From PGYR01 sp034670025 (GTDB lineage: Bacteria; Bacteroidota; Ignavibacteria; Kapaibacteriales; UBA2268): a stretch of 64,000 nucleotides of DNA. Below, one piece after another: positions 8,568-17,440 of this stretch. The stretch spans positions 186,001 through 250,000 of the forward strand of contig JAXMOE010000005.1 in NCBI GenBank assembly GCA_034670025.1, written 5' to 3'. Each line of letters begins with the position of its first letter. The first letter of the stretch is position 1. The translations under genes and the position numbers were made by a program. The notes beneath the pieces were generated by a model, which did not search any database, was not told the origin of the DNA, and was given only the letters and a program-made list of their open reading frames with translations.

Positions 8568-11500
8568 ATGATTAATAGAATAATCGATTTCTCTGTTGAG
8601 AATCGTGTAGCTATTGGTGCACTGACTGTGTTGCTAATAGTAGCTGGTGTATGGAGTATGAACAAAGTACCCATAGACGCAGTGCCAGACATAACAAACA
8701 ACCAAGTCCAGATTATAACCCAAGCCCCAAACTTGGCTACGGTCGATATAGAGCAATTCGTTACTTATCCAATTGAGTTAGAGGTTTCTAACTTACCAGG
8801 AGTGAACGAAATTCGTTCTATTTCTCGCTTTGGACTATCAGTTGTTACCGTAGTTTTTGACGATGATATGGGAACATATCTGCCACGTCAATTGGTTCAA
8901 GAAAAATTAGACAAGGTAAGGGCCGAAATACCCGAACAATTTGGATCACCCGATATGGGGCCTATCAGCACAGGTCTGGGTGAAATATACCAGTATAGCT
9001 TAGAGGTTGACAGCTCTATGAGGGGCAAGTATTCACTCACTGATTTGCGAAGCTTCCAAGATTGGATAGTCAACAGACAGATGGCTATGGTACCAGGAGT
9101 AGTAGAGGTAAACAGCTTTGGTGGAAAAATAAAGCAATACGAAATTGCAATAGAGCCAGAAAAGCTAAAAGCAATGAACGTCACTATAACTGACGTGTTC
9201 GACGCTCTGAAAAATAACAATGAGAATACTGGCGGTGCTTATATTGTCAAAAACCACTTGGCTAACTATATCCGTGGCGAGGGCTTAATAAGAAGCACAG
9301 AAGATATAGAGAACATAAGAGTAACCACTAAGCAAGGCATTCCTGTTTACGTTAGCGATTTGGCGACAGTGCAAATAGGTAGCGCCGTTCGTTATGGAGC
9401 ATTCACTAAGAATGGTCAAGGCGAGGCAGTTGGCGGTATGGTTATGTTGCTCAAAGGTGCAAACTCCAACGAGGTTATTACTGCTGTCAAAGAGCGAGTA
9501 GAGCAGATACAAACTTCTCTGCCCAAAGGGATATCGATTGTTCCATTCTTAGACAGAAGTGAGCTGATTGCGAACACCACAAGCACCGTATTTACCAACT
9601 TGATAGAAGGTGGGTTAATAGTGATATTCGTGCTTGTTATCTTTTTGGGTAACTGGCGTGGTGGTCTAATTGTGGCTTCTACTATTCCACTATCACTTCT
9701 TTTCGCATTCATTATGATGCACGCGTTCGACGTGTGGGCGAACCTAATGAGCTTGGGAGCTATTGACTTTGGAATTATTGTCGATGGAGCTGTGATAATA
9801 GTAGAAGGAACCGTGTTCGGAATAACACAAAAGATGAAAAAATCGAAAGAGCAACTCGGTAAAGATGAGATAAAGAGCATTGCCAAAAAGTCATCGAAGC
9901 GAATGATGAACTCAGCTTTCTTTGGTCAGCTTATTATACTAATAGTTTTCATTCCCATACTAACTTTGGAAGGAATAGAAGGCAAGATGTTTAAGCCAAT
10001 GGCATTGACATTTGGTTTTGCTATGCTTGGGGCTATGCTTTTGTGTTTGACTTATGTGCCAATGATGTCTGCAACATTCTTAAAAAGTACAAACAAAGTT
10101 AGCTATGGTGACAAGATAGTACACTCATTGGAGCGGTTATACTCACGAGCGTTGGGTTTTGTTATCAGATTTTCTAAAGTATTTATCATTACATTGGTGG
10201 CATTGCTCGGATTTACTACTTATCTGTTCACTACTCTCGGTGGTGAGTTCATTCCCCAATTAGATGAGGGAGATATTGCATTCCATATAATACTAAAGCC
10301 GGGTTCGTCTATTGAAGAATCAATAGAAGCATCGACGAAAGTAGAAAATTTGATAATGGCAGAATTTCCAGAAATCAATGAGGCAATGACCAAGTTTGGT
10401 GTATCAGAAGTGCCGACAGACCCTATGCCGATGGATATTGGAGATTGTTTTGTCAAGCTGAAACCTAAAGACGAGTGGACTTCTGCAGAGACAAAGGAAG
10501 AGCTCATTGCTAAAATGAAGAAAGTACTGGAAACAATTCCCGGGCTTAACTATGAGTTTTCTCAACCGATTGAAATGCGGTTCAATGAGTTAATATCAGG
10601 AGTAAGGCAAGATATAGCAATTAAAATATTCGGTGAAGATTTGGACTTACTCGCTGAAAAAGCCGAAGAAGTGCAGACATTAGTAACTGGGATAAAGGGC
10701 ATTGGCGATATGTCGGTGGAAGCTACATCGGGCCTTTCACAAATAACAGTAAGCTATGACCGAGCAAAGTTAGCTCGTTACAACTTGTATATAGCACATG
10801 CCAATTCACTACTAAAAACGGCATTTGCTGGAGGAAAAGCAGGAGTAATTTTCGAAGGTGAAAAACGCTTCGATATGGTAGTTCGTTTGAACGAAGGCAA
10901 CAGAACAAGCATTGATGACATTAGGTATTTGTATATCAATACGCCCGAAGGTACGCAAGTCCCATTCAGCGAGGTTGCTAATATAGAATACGTAGAAGGG
11001 CCAATGCAGATTAGCCGTGATAACACTAACCGTAGAGTCTATGTTGGGATAAACGTTAGGGACAGAGACATAGAATCACTAATGGAAGAAATAAAAACAA
11101 AACTCGACTCCGAATTAGAACTACCAGCAGGATATTATATTACTTATGGCGGTGCTTTTGAAAATTTGGAACGAGCAATGAGTAAGCTGACAGTTGTGAT
11201 ACCAGTGGTGTTATTGCTGATATTTATACTTATTTATTTTGCTCTAAAGTCGTTTAAATATACATCACTAATTTTCTTAGCAATACCATTTGCCGCCATT
11301 GGTGGAGTGGTCTCACTTTGGCTTCGTGATTTGCCATTTAGCATATCAGCGGGGGTAGGTTTCATCGTGCTTTTCGGTGTTGCAGTGCTCAACGGATTGG
11401 TATTGCTCAATGGGCTGGAGGAGCTGAAAGAGGAAGACCCCAACATGGATTTGGACGATAGAGTAAAACAGGGAACAATGCGAAGAGTAAGACCAATATT

Positions 11501-12908
11501 ACTTACTGCCCTCACAGACGTACTTGGGTTTTTCCCAATGGCAATTAGTATTTCAGCTGGTGCGGAGGTGCAAAGACCGCTCGCAACAGTTGTTATTGGT
11601 GGACTGTTTACTTCTACTTTACTAACTCTATTTTTATTACCATTGCTTTACAGATGGTTGGAGAATTATAAAATGAAACGATTACCCAATGTAGCAACTG
11701 CGGTAGTAGTATTCTTTGCTGTGTTAGTTGGCTCTGGCTCCGTGCTCTATTCGCAAGGAAATTCGGAAGCGATTCAGCACAAAAAAATATCAATGGAAGA
11801 AGCAATCGAAATTGCTAAACAGAACTACCCACTTATGAAAATAAGTGAATTGCAAATAGAGAAAGCAAACAAACAAAGCAAAAAAGCTCTCAACTTCGGA
11901 ACAACTCAAGTCTTCACCGGTGTAGAGGAAGTTGGTAATGGATTTGAAGGAGTCGAGAATGTAATCGGTTTTGGTCAAAGTAATATTGATATATTTGGTT
12001 CATTTGCACGAGGTGATTATTATTCTAAAAACACAGAATTAGCAGAAGCAAACAGTTCGCTTACGGAGTTAGAATTGGAAAAAATAGTCGCCAAAAGGTG
12101 GGTCAATTTAAATTACGCAAAAAGTAGATATTACTTCTTCTACTCACTGGACTCGCTTATGAAGGGAGTGAATAAATACAACGAGGCACGCCGCAATGCA
12201 GAGGCCGTTTCTGGATTAGAATACTCCGTGACCAAATCAAACTACATTGAAATTAGAAACAAATTATCTCAGTCCTTGGCTGATGTGGGAAGCGCAACAC
12301 ACTTACTCAATGAACTATTGTCAGATGAAACAACTTACACGACTGACGAAAGTAAATTAGAGTTGGAAGAAGTAAGTAATGATGCCGTTGAGTTAGACAC
12401 TCACCCAATGATGCAGTACCAGCAAAAGCAAATAGAGCTAAGTGAAGCAGACGTAGATGTGGCTTATAGCCAACTATACCCTACTATAAATGGTCAATAC
12501 AGATTGCAGAATATACAAGGGCAATCGGGATTTTATGGCTATCAAATTGGTATCTCTTTCCCACTTATATTCAATTCTGTTTCTGGTGATATTGGAGCTG
12601 CGGAACAAGAGCTAATGATTACCAAAGAAAGGTACAAATTACAGAGCTTACAGTTGGAAGCAAAGTACAAGTCACAGTTGGCAGAATACCAAAAGTGGCG
12701 GAATTCGTACTTGTTTTACAGAACTGAAGCAATTCCGTTAGCAACTGAAATCAGAGAGAAATCTTACCTTCGTTACACAAGCGGTGAGATAGACTATATG
12801 GACTTTGTGCAAGGAATAGAGAAAGTAATAAGTATAGAAGAGGAGTATTTGAATTCAATGAACAAATACTACGAAGCTTATGTAAATATGAAATATTATA
12901 GCAAATAA
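8568..12908 (+). CDS. czcA: CzcA/CusA heavy-metal RND transporter fused to CzcC-type outer-membrane factor
   Basis: Inner-membrane proton-driven metal exporter of the HME-RND family, 1446 residues. Residues 1-1030 are the complete RND part: the first membrane segment (IGALTVLLIVAGVWSM), the porter loops, and the charged membrane segment SLGAIDFGIIVDGAVIIVEG with Asp400 and Asp406, equivalent to the proton-relay aspartates of CzcA. From about Met1036 a second protein follows without a stop: a signal-peptide-like segment (ATAVVVFFAVLVGSGSVLYSQ), then two outer-membrane-efflux repeats rich in coiled coil (ISMEEAIEIAKQNYPLMKISELQIEKA). The fused layout would tie pump and outer-membrane channel 1:1. 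It is known from other Bacteroidota. The adaptor gene starts 13 bases downstream. Confidence 0.93.
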   Translation: MINRIIDFSVENRVAIGALTVLLIVAGVWSMNKVPIDAVPDITNNQVQIITQAPNLATVDIEQFVTYPIELEVSNLPGVNEIRSISRFGLSVVTVVFDDDMGTYLPRQLVQEKLDKVRAEIPEQFGSPDMGPISTGLGEIYQYSLEVDSSMRGKYSLTDLRSFQDWIVNRQMAMVPGVVEVNSFGGKIKQYEIAIEPEKLKAMNVTITDVFDALKNNNENTGGAYIVKNHLANYIRGEGLIRSTEDIENIRVTTKQGIPVYVSDLATVQIGSAVRYGAFTKNGQGEAVGGMVMLLKGANSNEVITAVKERVEQIQTSLPKGISIVPFLDRSELIANTTSTVFTNLIEGGLIVIFVLVIFLGNWRGGLIVASTIPLSLLFAFIMMHAFDVWANLMSLGAIDFGIIVDGAVIIVEGTVFGITQKMKKSKEQLGKDEIKSIAKKSSKRMMNSAFFGQLIILIVFIPILTLEGIEGKMFKPMALTFGFAMLGAMLLCLTYVPMMSATFLKSTNKVSYGDKIVHSLERLYSRALGFVIRFSKVFIITLVALLGFTTYLFTTLGGEFIPQLDEGDIAFHIILKPGSSIEESIEASTKVENLIMAEFPEINEAMTKFGVSEVPTDPMPMDIGDCFVKLKPKDEWTSAETKEELIAKMKKVLETIPGLNYEFSQPIEMRFNELISGVRQDIAIKIFGEDLDLLAEKAEEVQTLVTGIKGIGDMSVEATSGLSQITVSYDRAKLARYNLYIAHANSLLKTAFAGGKAGVIFEGEKRFDMVVRLNEGNRTSIDDIRYLYINTPEGTQVPFSEVANIEYVEGPMQISRDNTNRRVYVGINVRDRDIESLMEEIKTKLDSELELPAGYYITYGGAFENLERAMSKLTVVIPVVLLLIFILIYFALKSFKYTSLIFLAIPFAAIGGVVSLWLRDLPFSISAGVGFIVLFGVAVLNGLVLLNGLEELKEEDPNMDLDDRVKQGTMRRVRPILLTALTDVLGFFPMAISISAGAEVQRPLATVVIGGLFTSTLLTLFLLPLLYRWLENYKMKRLPNVATAVVVFFAVLVGSGSVLYSQGNSEAIQHKKISMEEAIEIAKQNYPLMKISELQIEKANKQSKKALNFGTTQVFTGVEEVGNGFEGVENVIGFGQSNIDIFGSFARGDYYSKNTELAEANSSLTELELEKIVAKRWVNLNYAKSRYYFFYSLDSLMKGVNKYNEARRNAEAVSGLEYSVTKSNYIEIRNKLSQSLADVGSATHLLNELLSDETTYTTDESKLELEEVSNDAVELDTHPMMQYQQKQIELSEADVDVAYSQLYPTINGQYRLQNIQGQSGFYGYQIGISFPLIFNSVSGDIGAAEQELMITKERYKLQSLQLEAKYKSQLAEYQKWRNSYLFYRTEAIPLATEIREKSYLRYTSGEIDYMDFVQGIEKVISIEEEYLNSMNKYYEAYVNMKYYSK

Positions 12909-12921
12909 AGAGAAACAGAAA

Positions 12922-14133
12922 ATGAAATTAATAATAACAATACTAATATCAATAGCTTTGGTTTCGTGTGGCAATGACGCTCACGACCACAGCGAAGAAG
13001 GTCACAGTCACGAAGAAGAACTAGTAAATGCAGGTGGTGATAACCACGATGACCATGGTGATGGAAATGAGAATATAGTTGAAATATACTCTAATGTTTA
13101 CGAAACTATGGGTGTAAAGCTGGACAGTCTTTCATCAAGGAATATGAGTGAAGCAGTCTATGCCACAGGTCACCTAAGAGTACCACCAAGCAACGAGGCA
13201 ACTGCAACAGCAATGGTTGGAGCAAATATCAAATCAATCCGAATAATAGAAGGCGAAAAAGTACGGAAAGGTCAAACTTTAGTCACTTTGGAACACCCAA
13301 ACTTGATTGAAATACAGACAAAATTTGTAGAGTTAGCAAGTAATTTGGATTACCTGAAAACTGAGTTCGAAAGAGAGGAAAAGCTATACAATGCTGATGC
13401 AAGTTCGGGCAAATCGTTCCAGAAGTCTAAATCTGATTACTTAACTACTAAAGCCAGATATAACGGACAAAAGAAGATGTTGAAGATGTTGAACATTAAT
13501 ACTGATAAAGTGTTAGAAGGAGAAATATCGGATATGATTTCGGTTCGCAGTCCAATAGAGGGCTACGTCAATAAAATCGCAGTGAAAACTGGTCAGTATA
13601 TAAATCCTAATGATGTGATAGTTGACATAGTGAACAATCACCACGTCCACGTTGACCTAATGGTATTTGAAAAAGATGCTATGAAAGTGAAAATAGGGCA
13701 AGAAGTACGATTTACTACCGAATTTTTGCCCGGGGAAGAGTTTATGGCAAAGATAATCTCAGTTGGTAAAAGCTTTGAAGAAGAGCCAAAAGCAATTCAT
13801 ATTCACGCCGAAATCTCTGACAATAAGGAAGGTCTAATACCCGGCATTTACGTCAAAGGATCTATACTTATAGATTTGCACGAGGTGAGAGCACTGCCTG
13901 AAGCAGCTGTTATTAGCGACAAAGGTAAAAGCTATATTTTCACCTACGTTGGTAGCGATGACGAGCACACAATGTTCGAGAGAGTGGAAGTGAAAACTGG
14001 TATAGTAAAAGATGGCTGGATAGAAATTGCTGCTGTCGTTGGTGACGCTGATTTGTCAAAGATTGTTTATAACAAAGCTTACTCACTTCAAGCAGAAAAA
14101 GACAAGGGAGCTGGTGGTGGTCACCATCACTAA
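12922..14133 (+). CDS. czcB: CzcB-type periplasmic adaptor with His-rich ends
   Basis: Membrane-fusion (adaptor) subunit of the metal efflux pump, 403 residues. Lipoprotein signal ITILISIALVSC with acylated Cys16, then a His/Asp/Glu-rich region (residues 19-50, DAHDHSEEGHSHEEE and DNHDDHGDG). The barrel-sandwich/lipoyl halves follow (VGANIKSIRIIEGEKVRKGQTL and VRSPIEGYVNKIAVKTGQYI), a helical hairpin between them, and a beta-barrel domain (VDLMVFEKDAMKVKIGQEVRF). The C terminus ends in GGGHHH. The His-rich N terminus is typical of CzcB/SilB-like adaptors that pick up Zn, Co, Ni or Cu in the periplasm. It is the last gene of the cluster; a terminator follows. Confidence 0.92.
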   Translation: MKLIITILISIALVSCGNDAHDHSEEGHSHEEELVNAGGDNHDDHGDGNENIVEIYSNVYETMGVKLDSLSSRNMSEAVYATGHLRVPPSNEATATAMVGANIKSIRIIEGEKVRKGQTLVTLEHPNLIEIQTKFVELASNLDYLKTEFEREEKLYNADASSGKSFQKSKSDYLTTKARYNGQKKMLKMLNINTDKVLEGEISDMISVRSPIEGYVNKIAVKTGQYINPNDVIVDIVNNHHVHVDLMVFEKDAMKVKIGQEVRFTTEFLPGEEFMAKIISVGKSFEEEPKAIHIHAEISDNKEGLIPGIYVKGSILIDLHEVRALPEAAVISDKGKSYIFTYVGSDDEHTMFERVEVKTGIVKDGWIEIAAVVGDADLSKIVYNKAYSLQAEKDKGAGGGHHH

Positions 14134-14160
14134 ATAAGATTAGATAGTTAGAATTACACA

Positions 14161-14195
14161 CCTCACTTTGGTTTTACTGAAGTGAGGTTTTTTTT
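14161..14195 (+). terminator. Intrinsic terminator of the metal-efflux cluster
   Basis: CCTCACTT and AAGTGAGG pair around an 11-base loop, followed by eight T residues. It lies 27 bases after the czcB stop. Confidence 0.88.
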
Positions 14196-14235
14196 AATAT
14201 TCTACCGCCTTCATTTTAGTTGGAATTTAGAATAC

Positions 14236-14272
14236 AAAAAAAAGCCGAACTAAATTAATAGTTCGGCTTTAT
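14236..14272. terminator. Terminator hairpin at the end of rplT
   Basis: Perfect 12-base arms AAAGCCGAACTA / TAGTTCGGCTTT with a 6-base loop. The A-run on the plus-strand left side becomes a U-run on the minus-strand transcript, so it ends infC-rpmI-rplT and may also back up the czc terminator. Confidence 0.85.
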
Positions 14273-14295
14273 CTCTAATAGCTCTAAAAAAGTAT

Positions 14296-14640
14296 TTATT
14301 TTACTTTATCTGCTATTGCTTTGAACACTTCAGGTTTGTTCATAGCAAAGTCAGCTAATACTTTTCTGTTAATGTCTATATTGTTTTGCTTAAGTCCGTG
14401 CATAAACTTAGAATAAGTTGTGCCATTCAAACGAGCAGCAGCGTTAATTCTAGTTATCCAAAGTCTTCTATAAGTTCTTTTCTTTAACTTACGACCAATG
14501 TAAGCGTGGGAAAGACCTTTCTCAACATGATTTTTTGCAATTGTCCAAACATTCTTTCTCGATCCCCAATAACCTTTGGCAAGTTTAAAGATCTTTTTCT
14601 TTCTTTGTTTGGCAGCTACTTTATTTCTGGCTCTAGCCAT
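14296..14640 (-). CDS. rplT: 50S ribosomal protein L20
   Basis: Large-subunit assembly protein, 114 residues, the usual size. The whole sequence reads as L20: ARARNKVAAKQRKKKIFKLAKGYWGSRKN at the N terminus, a long basic helix, LWITRINAAARLNGTTYSKFMHGLK in the globular part and KVLADFAMNKPEVFKAIADKVK at the end. L20 binds 23S rRNA early in assembly and in many bacteria represses its own operon by binding the mRNA. It is third in the conserved order infC-rpmI-rplT. The intergenic stretch before it holds a small structured element (see 14680-14711). Confidence 0.97.
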   Translation of the reverse strand: MARARNKVAAKQRKKKIFKLAKGYWGSRKNVWTIAKNHVEKGLSHAYIGRKLKKRTYRRLWITRINAAARLNGTTYSKFMHGLKQNNIDINRKVLADFAMNKPEVFKAIADKVK

Positions 14641-14679
14641 AATAATACCTCAATAATTTTAAGTACGTTTTTAATAAGG

Positions 14680-14711
14680 TTGCTTAGGGAGAGCTACGTC
14701 CCCGTTCGCAA
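14680..14711 (-). promoter_or_regulatory. Structured leader between rpmI and rplT
   Basis: A nested inverted repeat: outer TTGC (14680-14683) with GCAA (14708-14711), and inner GGGA (14687-14690) with TCCC (14699-14702). It is the only G+C-rich patch in this AT-rich gap of 108 bases. It sits about 40 bases before the rplT start on the transcript and could be a translational operator or an mRNA processing site; this is inference. Confidence 0.3.
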
Positions 14712-14748
14712 TTTTTTTTAAATTTTCTATATCCGACTTACAGCTAAC

Positions 14749-14946
14749 TTAAGCGTTAGGTAACATTCTTTGAATTGACTTTTTGTCAGCTTTGTCAATT
14801 AATACTTTCTTACGTAAGTTTCTCTTTCTCTTCTGAGTCTTCTTAGTCAAGATGTGACTAGTGTAAGCTTGTCCTCTTTTGAATTCTCCAGAAGCTGTTT
14901 TTTTGAATCTCTTCTTTGCAGAAGAACTTGATTTCATTTTTGGCAT
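14749..14946 (-). CDS. rpmI: 50S ribosomal protein L35
   Basis: Small basic ribosomal protein, 65 residues, as usual. PKMKSSSSAKKRFKKTASG at the N terminus and RKKVLIDKADKKSIQRMLP at the C terminus are family hallmarks. It sits between infC and rplT in the conserved translation operon. A terminator-like hairpin with a U-run lies in the 97 bases between infC and this gene, so its expression, with rplT, may be set by readthrough or a separate promoter. Confidence 0.96.
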   Translation of the reverse strand: MPKMKSSSSAKKRFKKTASGEFKRGQAYTSHILTKKTQKRKRNLRKKVLIDKADKKSIQRMLPNA

Positions 14947-14975
14947 CTTTGGCTCTTAATTTTATGTTTGTTGCA

Positions 14976-15006
14976 AAAAAAAATTCCAATGCAGCATACA
15001 TTGGAA
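14976..15006 (-). terminator. Internal terminator/attenuator between infC and rpmI
   Basis: On the minus strand, TTCCAATG (plus-strand right arm complement, 14999-15006) and CATTGGAA (14984-14991) form a perfect 8-bp stem with a 7-base loop, directly followed by eight U residues (plus-strand A-run 14976-14983). It lies after the infC stop and before the rpmI start, inside the operon. Confidence 0.8.
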
Positions 15007-15043
15007 CTTCAAAATTAAGTAAATTGTTTAAAACTTACAAAAT

Positions 15044-15604
15044 TTATTTTTTCGGTTGCTTTATTGGAGATAGTAAAACCATCATGTTTCTACCTTCCAT
15101 TTTTATATCCACATCTACTTTTGATATATCACTTAGGGCTTCTATGAATTTTTCTAACATTTCACGACCAAATTCCTTGTGAGTTATTTCTCTACCACGG
15201 AACATAACGGTTGCCTTAACTTTGTTTCCACTTTCCAAAAAGCCACGAGCGTGCTTAGTTTTGAAATCAAAGTCATGTTTCTCCGTACCTGGCTTGAACC
15301 TAAGTTCTTTCAGCTGTTGTTGCTGTTGGTTCTTGCGCTGCATCTTATCTTTTTTCGCTTGTTCATACTGGTATTTCCCGTAATCAATTATCTTAACTAC
15401 AGGTGGTTTTGCATTGGGCGAAATTTCCACTAAGTCCAGCCCAAATTCTTCGGCTTTCTTTAGTGCTGCGGCCTTGCTTAGTACTCCTAACATTTCACCA
15501 TCGGGTGTAATTACTCTGAATTCTTTTCCGCGAAGGTCTTCGTTAATTCTTGTCTTATTCTTATTGATTGGCATATTTCTTCTGCCAAAATTTGGTCTGC
15601 TCAA
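15044..15604 (-). CDS. infC: Translation initiation factor IF-3
   Basis: Binds the 30S subunit, prevents premature 50S joining and proofreads start codons. Clear IF3: N-terminal domain INEDLRGKEFRVITPDGEMLGVLSKAAALKKAEEFGLDLVEISPNAKPPVVKIIDYGKY in pieces, a Gln/Lys-rich linker (KNQQQQQLKE), and the C-terminal domain with LRFKPGTEKHDFDFKTKHA and KVKATVMFRGREITHKEFG. Two starts are possible: TTG at 15604, which has AGGA a few bases upstream, or ATG at 15574; the TTG gives 186 residues and is listed. Rare starts in infC are a known self-regulation device. It leads the infC-rpmI-rplT operon and is divergent from lysS. Confidence 0.95.
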   Translation of the reverse strand: MSRPNFGRRNMPINKNKTRINEDLRGKEFRVITPDGEMLGVLSKAAALKKAEEFGLDLVEISPNAKPPVVKIIDYGKYQYEQAKKDKMQRKNQQQQQLKELRFKPGTEKHDFDFKTKHARGFLESGNKVKATVMFRGREITHKEFGREMLEKFIEALSDISKVDVDIKMEGRNMMVLLSPIKQPKK

Positions 15605-15656
15605 AGTTTCCTAAATGATTTATTAATAATTATTAAGCTAAGTTCTTGTAAAATTA

Positions 15657-15664
15657 CAAAATTA
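15657..15664 (-). promoter_or_regulatory. Candidate -7 box for infC
   Basis: TAATTTTG on the minus strand matches TAnnTTTG, about 53 bases before the TTG start. It faces the lysS box at 15711-15718 across a short divergent region. Confidence 0.45.
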
Positions 15665-15710
15665 TATGTTAAATATAAGTAAAATAACTATAAAAACATA
15701 AAATTATTAC

Positions 15711-15718
15711 TAATTTTG
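15711..15718 (+). promoter_or_regulatory. Candidate -7 box for lysS
   Basis: TAATTTTG matches TAnnTTTG and lies 45 bases upstream of the chosen ATG at 15764, which supports that start over an in-frame one near 15716 inside the box. Confidence 0.45.
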
Positions 15719-15763
15719 CAACTCTTAAATGATTCACGTATTAAAATAAAAAAAATTAGTCTA

Positions 15764-17263
15764 ATGACAAAAAAAAATGACCAACAACTTCGCAGAGAAG
15801 AAGAACTAGTAGAAATAGAACAAAAAGGTATTAATCCTTACCCTTATTCTTTTGATAAAACGCACTTTTCAACTGATATAAAAGATAACTTTGATGAAGA
15901 AAAACCAGAAGAGTTCGAATCTGTTGCAGTAGCTGGTAGGATTATGAGCGTTAGAAAGATGGGCAAGGCCTCATTCCTTAACATCATGGACCAAAGTGGC
16001 AGAATACAGATATATATCCGTAAGAATGATGTCCCTGAGTTCTATGATATGTTAGATTTGCTCGACATTGGTGACTTTATTGGTGTAAAAGGTCACGTTT
16101 TCAAAACTAAGACAAAGGAAACTTCAGTCTATGGCAAAGAAGCTGTATTGCTATCCAAATCACTTATGCCACTGCCAATTGCGAAAGAAGAGATTGATGA
16201 AGACGGAAATAAGACCGTACACGATGCTTTTGCAGACAAAGAACTCAGATACAGAAAGCGTTATATCGACTTAGTTGTTAATAGCGATGTGAGAGATGTG
16301 TTCATTAAGCGATCTAAGATTATCGCTTCTATGCGTCGTTACTTCGATGACCACGGTTGGTTAGAAGTAGAAACTCCAATATTACAACCGCTTTACGGTG
16401 GTGCAGCTGCTCGTCCGTTCGTGACTCATCACAACACTTTGGATACAGATTTGTATATGCGTATTGCCCTTGAACTATACTTAAAGAGGTTACTCGTTGG
16501 TGGGTTCGAAGGTGTATATGAGATAAGTAAGAATTTCCGTAACGAAGGAATGGACAGAAGCCACAACCCAGAATTTACTATGATGGAGATATACGTTGCT
16601 TACAAAGATTACAACTGGATGATGGATATGACCGAAGGGCTGATTAAGCACATAGCCAATGAAGTCAACGGAGAAATGAAAATACAGTTTGATGATGTTG
16701 AGATTGATTTGTCCGAAAAATTCCCACGTATTCCATTCTTTAAACTTATAGAAGATGCTACTGGTAAAGACCTAAAAGGTAAATCATTGGACGAACTGAA
16801 AGCGATTGCCAAAGAGCTGAAAGTAGATATAGAGCCAGGTGCTTCTTCATCAAAAGTATTGGACGAAATATTCGGTGAGTTCGCTGAGCCAAAGTTAATA
16901 CAACCTACTTTTGTTATTGACTATCCTTTGGAAATGAGCCCCCTTGCTAAAAAACACAGAGAGGAAGAAGGATTAGTAGAGAGATTTGAGCTGTTTATCA
17001 ATGGTTCCGAAATGGCTAATGCGTTCAGTGAGCTGAACGATCCTCGCGACCAAAGACAGAGATTTGAAGATCAGGCAAGAGCCAAAGCTGGTGGCGACGA
17101 CGAAGCAATGGTATTGGACGAAGATTTCTTGCAATCACTTGAGATTGGTATGCCTCCTGCTGCTGGTTTGGGTATTGGTATTGATAGGTTGGTTATGTTA
17201 CTGACTGCACAGAAATCAATTCGCGATGTACTATTTTTCCCTCAGATGAAGCCAGAGAAGTAA
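15764..17263 (+). CDS. lysS: Lysyl-tRNA synthetase, class II
   Basis: Charges tRNA-Lys in the cytoplasm, 499 residues from the ATG at 15764. An earlier in-frame start would sit within the promoter box. Domains in order: OB-fold anticodon-binding domain (VAVAGRIMSVRKMGKASFLNI), then the class II core with motif 1 (RRYFDDHGWLEVETPILQP), motif 2 (YEISKNFRNEGMDRSHNPEFT) and motif 3 (GLGIGIDRLVMLLTAQKSIRD), ending FFPQMKPEK as usual. The length matches bacterial LysS. It is a single gene with its own promoter-like box and terminator, divergent from infC. Confidence 0.96.
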   Translation: MTKKNDQQLRREEELVEIEQKGINPYPYSFDKTHFSTDIKDNFDEEKPEEFESVAVAGRIMSVRKMGKASFLNIMDQSGRIQIYIRKNDVPEFYDMLDLLDIGDFIGVKGHVFKTKTKETSVYGKEAVLLSKSLMPLPIAKEEIDEDGNKTVHDAFADKELRYRKRYIDLVVNSDVRDVFIKRSKIIASMRRYFDDHGWLEVETPILQPLYGGAAARPFVTHHNTLDTDLYMRIALELYLKRLLVGGFEGVYEISKNFRNEGMDRSHNPEFTMMEIYVAYKDYNWMMDMTEGLIKHIANEVNGEMKIQFDDVEIDLSEKFPRIPFFKLIEDATGKDLKGKSLDELKAIAKELKVDIEPGASSSKVLDEIFGEFAEPKLIQPTFVIDYPLEMSPLAKKHREEEGLVERFELFINGSEMANAFSELNDPRDQRQRFEDQARAKAGGDDEAMVLDEDFLQSLEIGMPPAAGLGIGIDRLVMLLTAQKSIRDVLFFPQMKPEK

Positions 17264-17295
17264 CGGAACTTACTCATATTAGTAAATACTTTTTG

Positions 17296-17327
17296 AAAAA
17301 GCTCAGCCAGACAGGTTGAGCTTTTTT
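17296..17327 (+). terminator. Intrinsic terminator of lysS
   Basis: AAAAGCTCA and TGAGCTTTT pair around a loop of about 11 bases and run into a T-stretch, 33 bases after the lysS stop. Confidence 0.82.
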
Positions 17328-17383
17328 ATTAATCTTCGTTTTGGGTGATTAGAATTTTACTATGAATTTTTTTAACGTTTCTA

Positions 17384-17415
17384 AATAAAAAAAAGCTCCA
17401 CCAAAGGCAGAGCTT
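17384..17415 (-). terminator. Intrinsic terminator of the 775-aa cargo gene
   Basis: Minus strand: AAGCTC, an 11-base loop, GAGCTT, then eight U residues. It lies 26 bases past the stop at 17441. Confidence 0.8.
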
Positions 17416-17440
17416 GATAAAATTTATATTGTTATAGGTA

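Noticed and set aside
11670..12908. Separate czcC gene starting at the internal Met1036
   Set aside because: The frame is uninterrupted with the pump and no stop lies between; listed as a fusion, with internal start kept only as an alternative.
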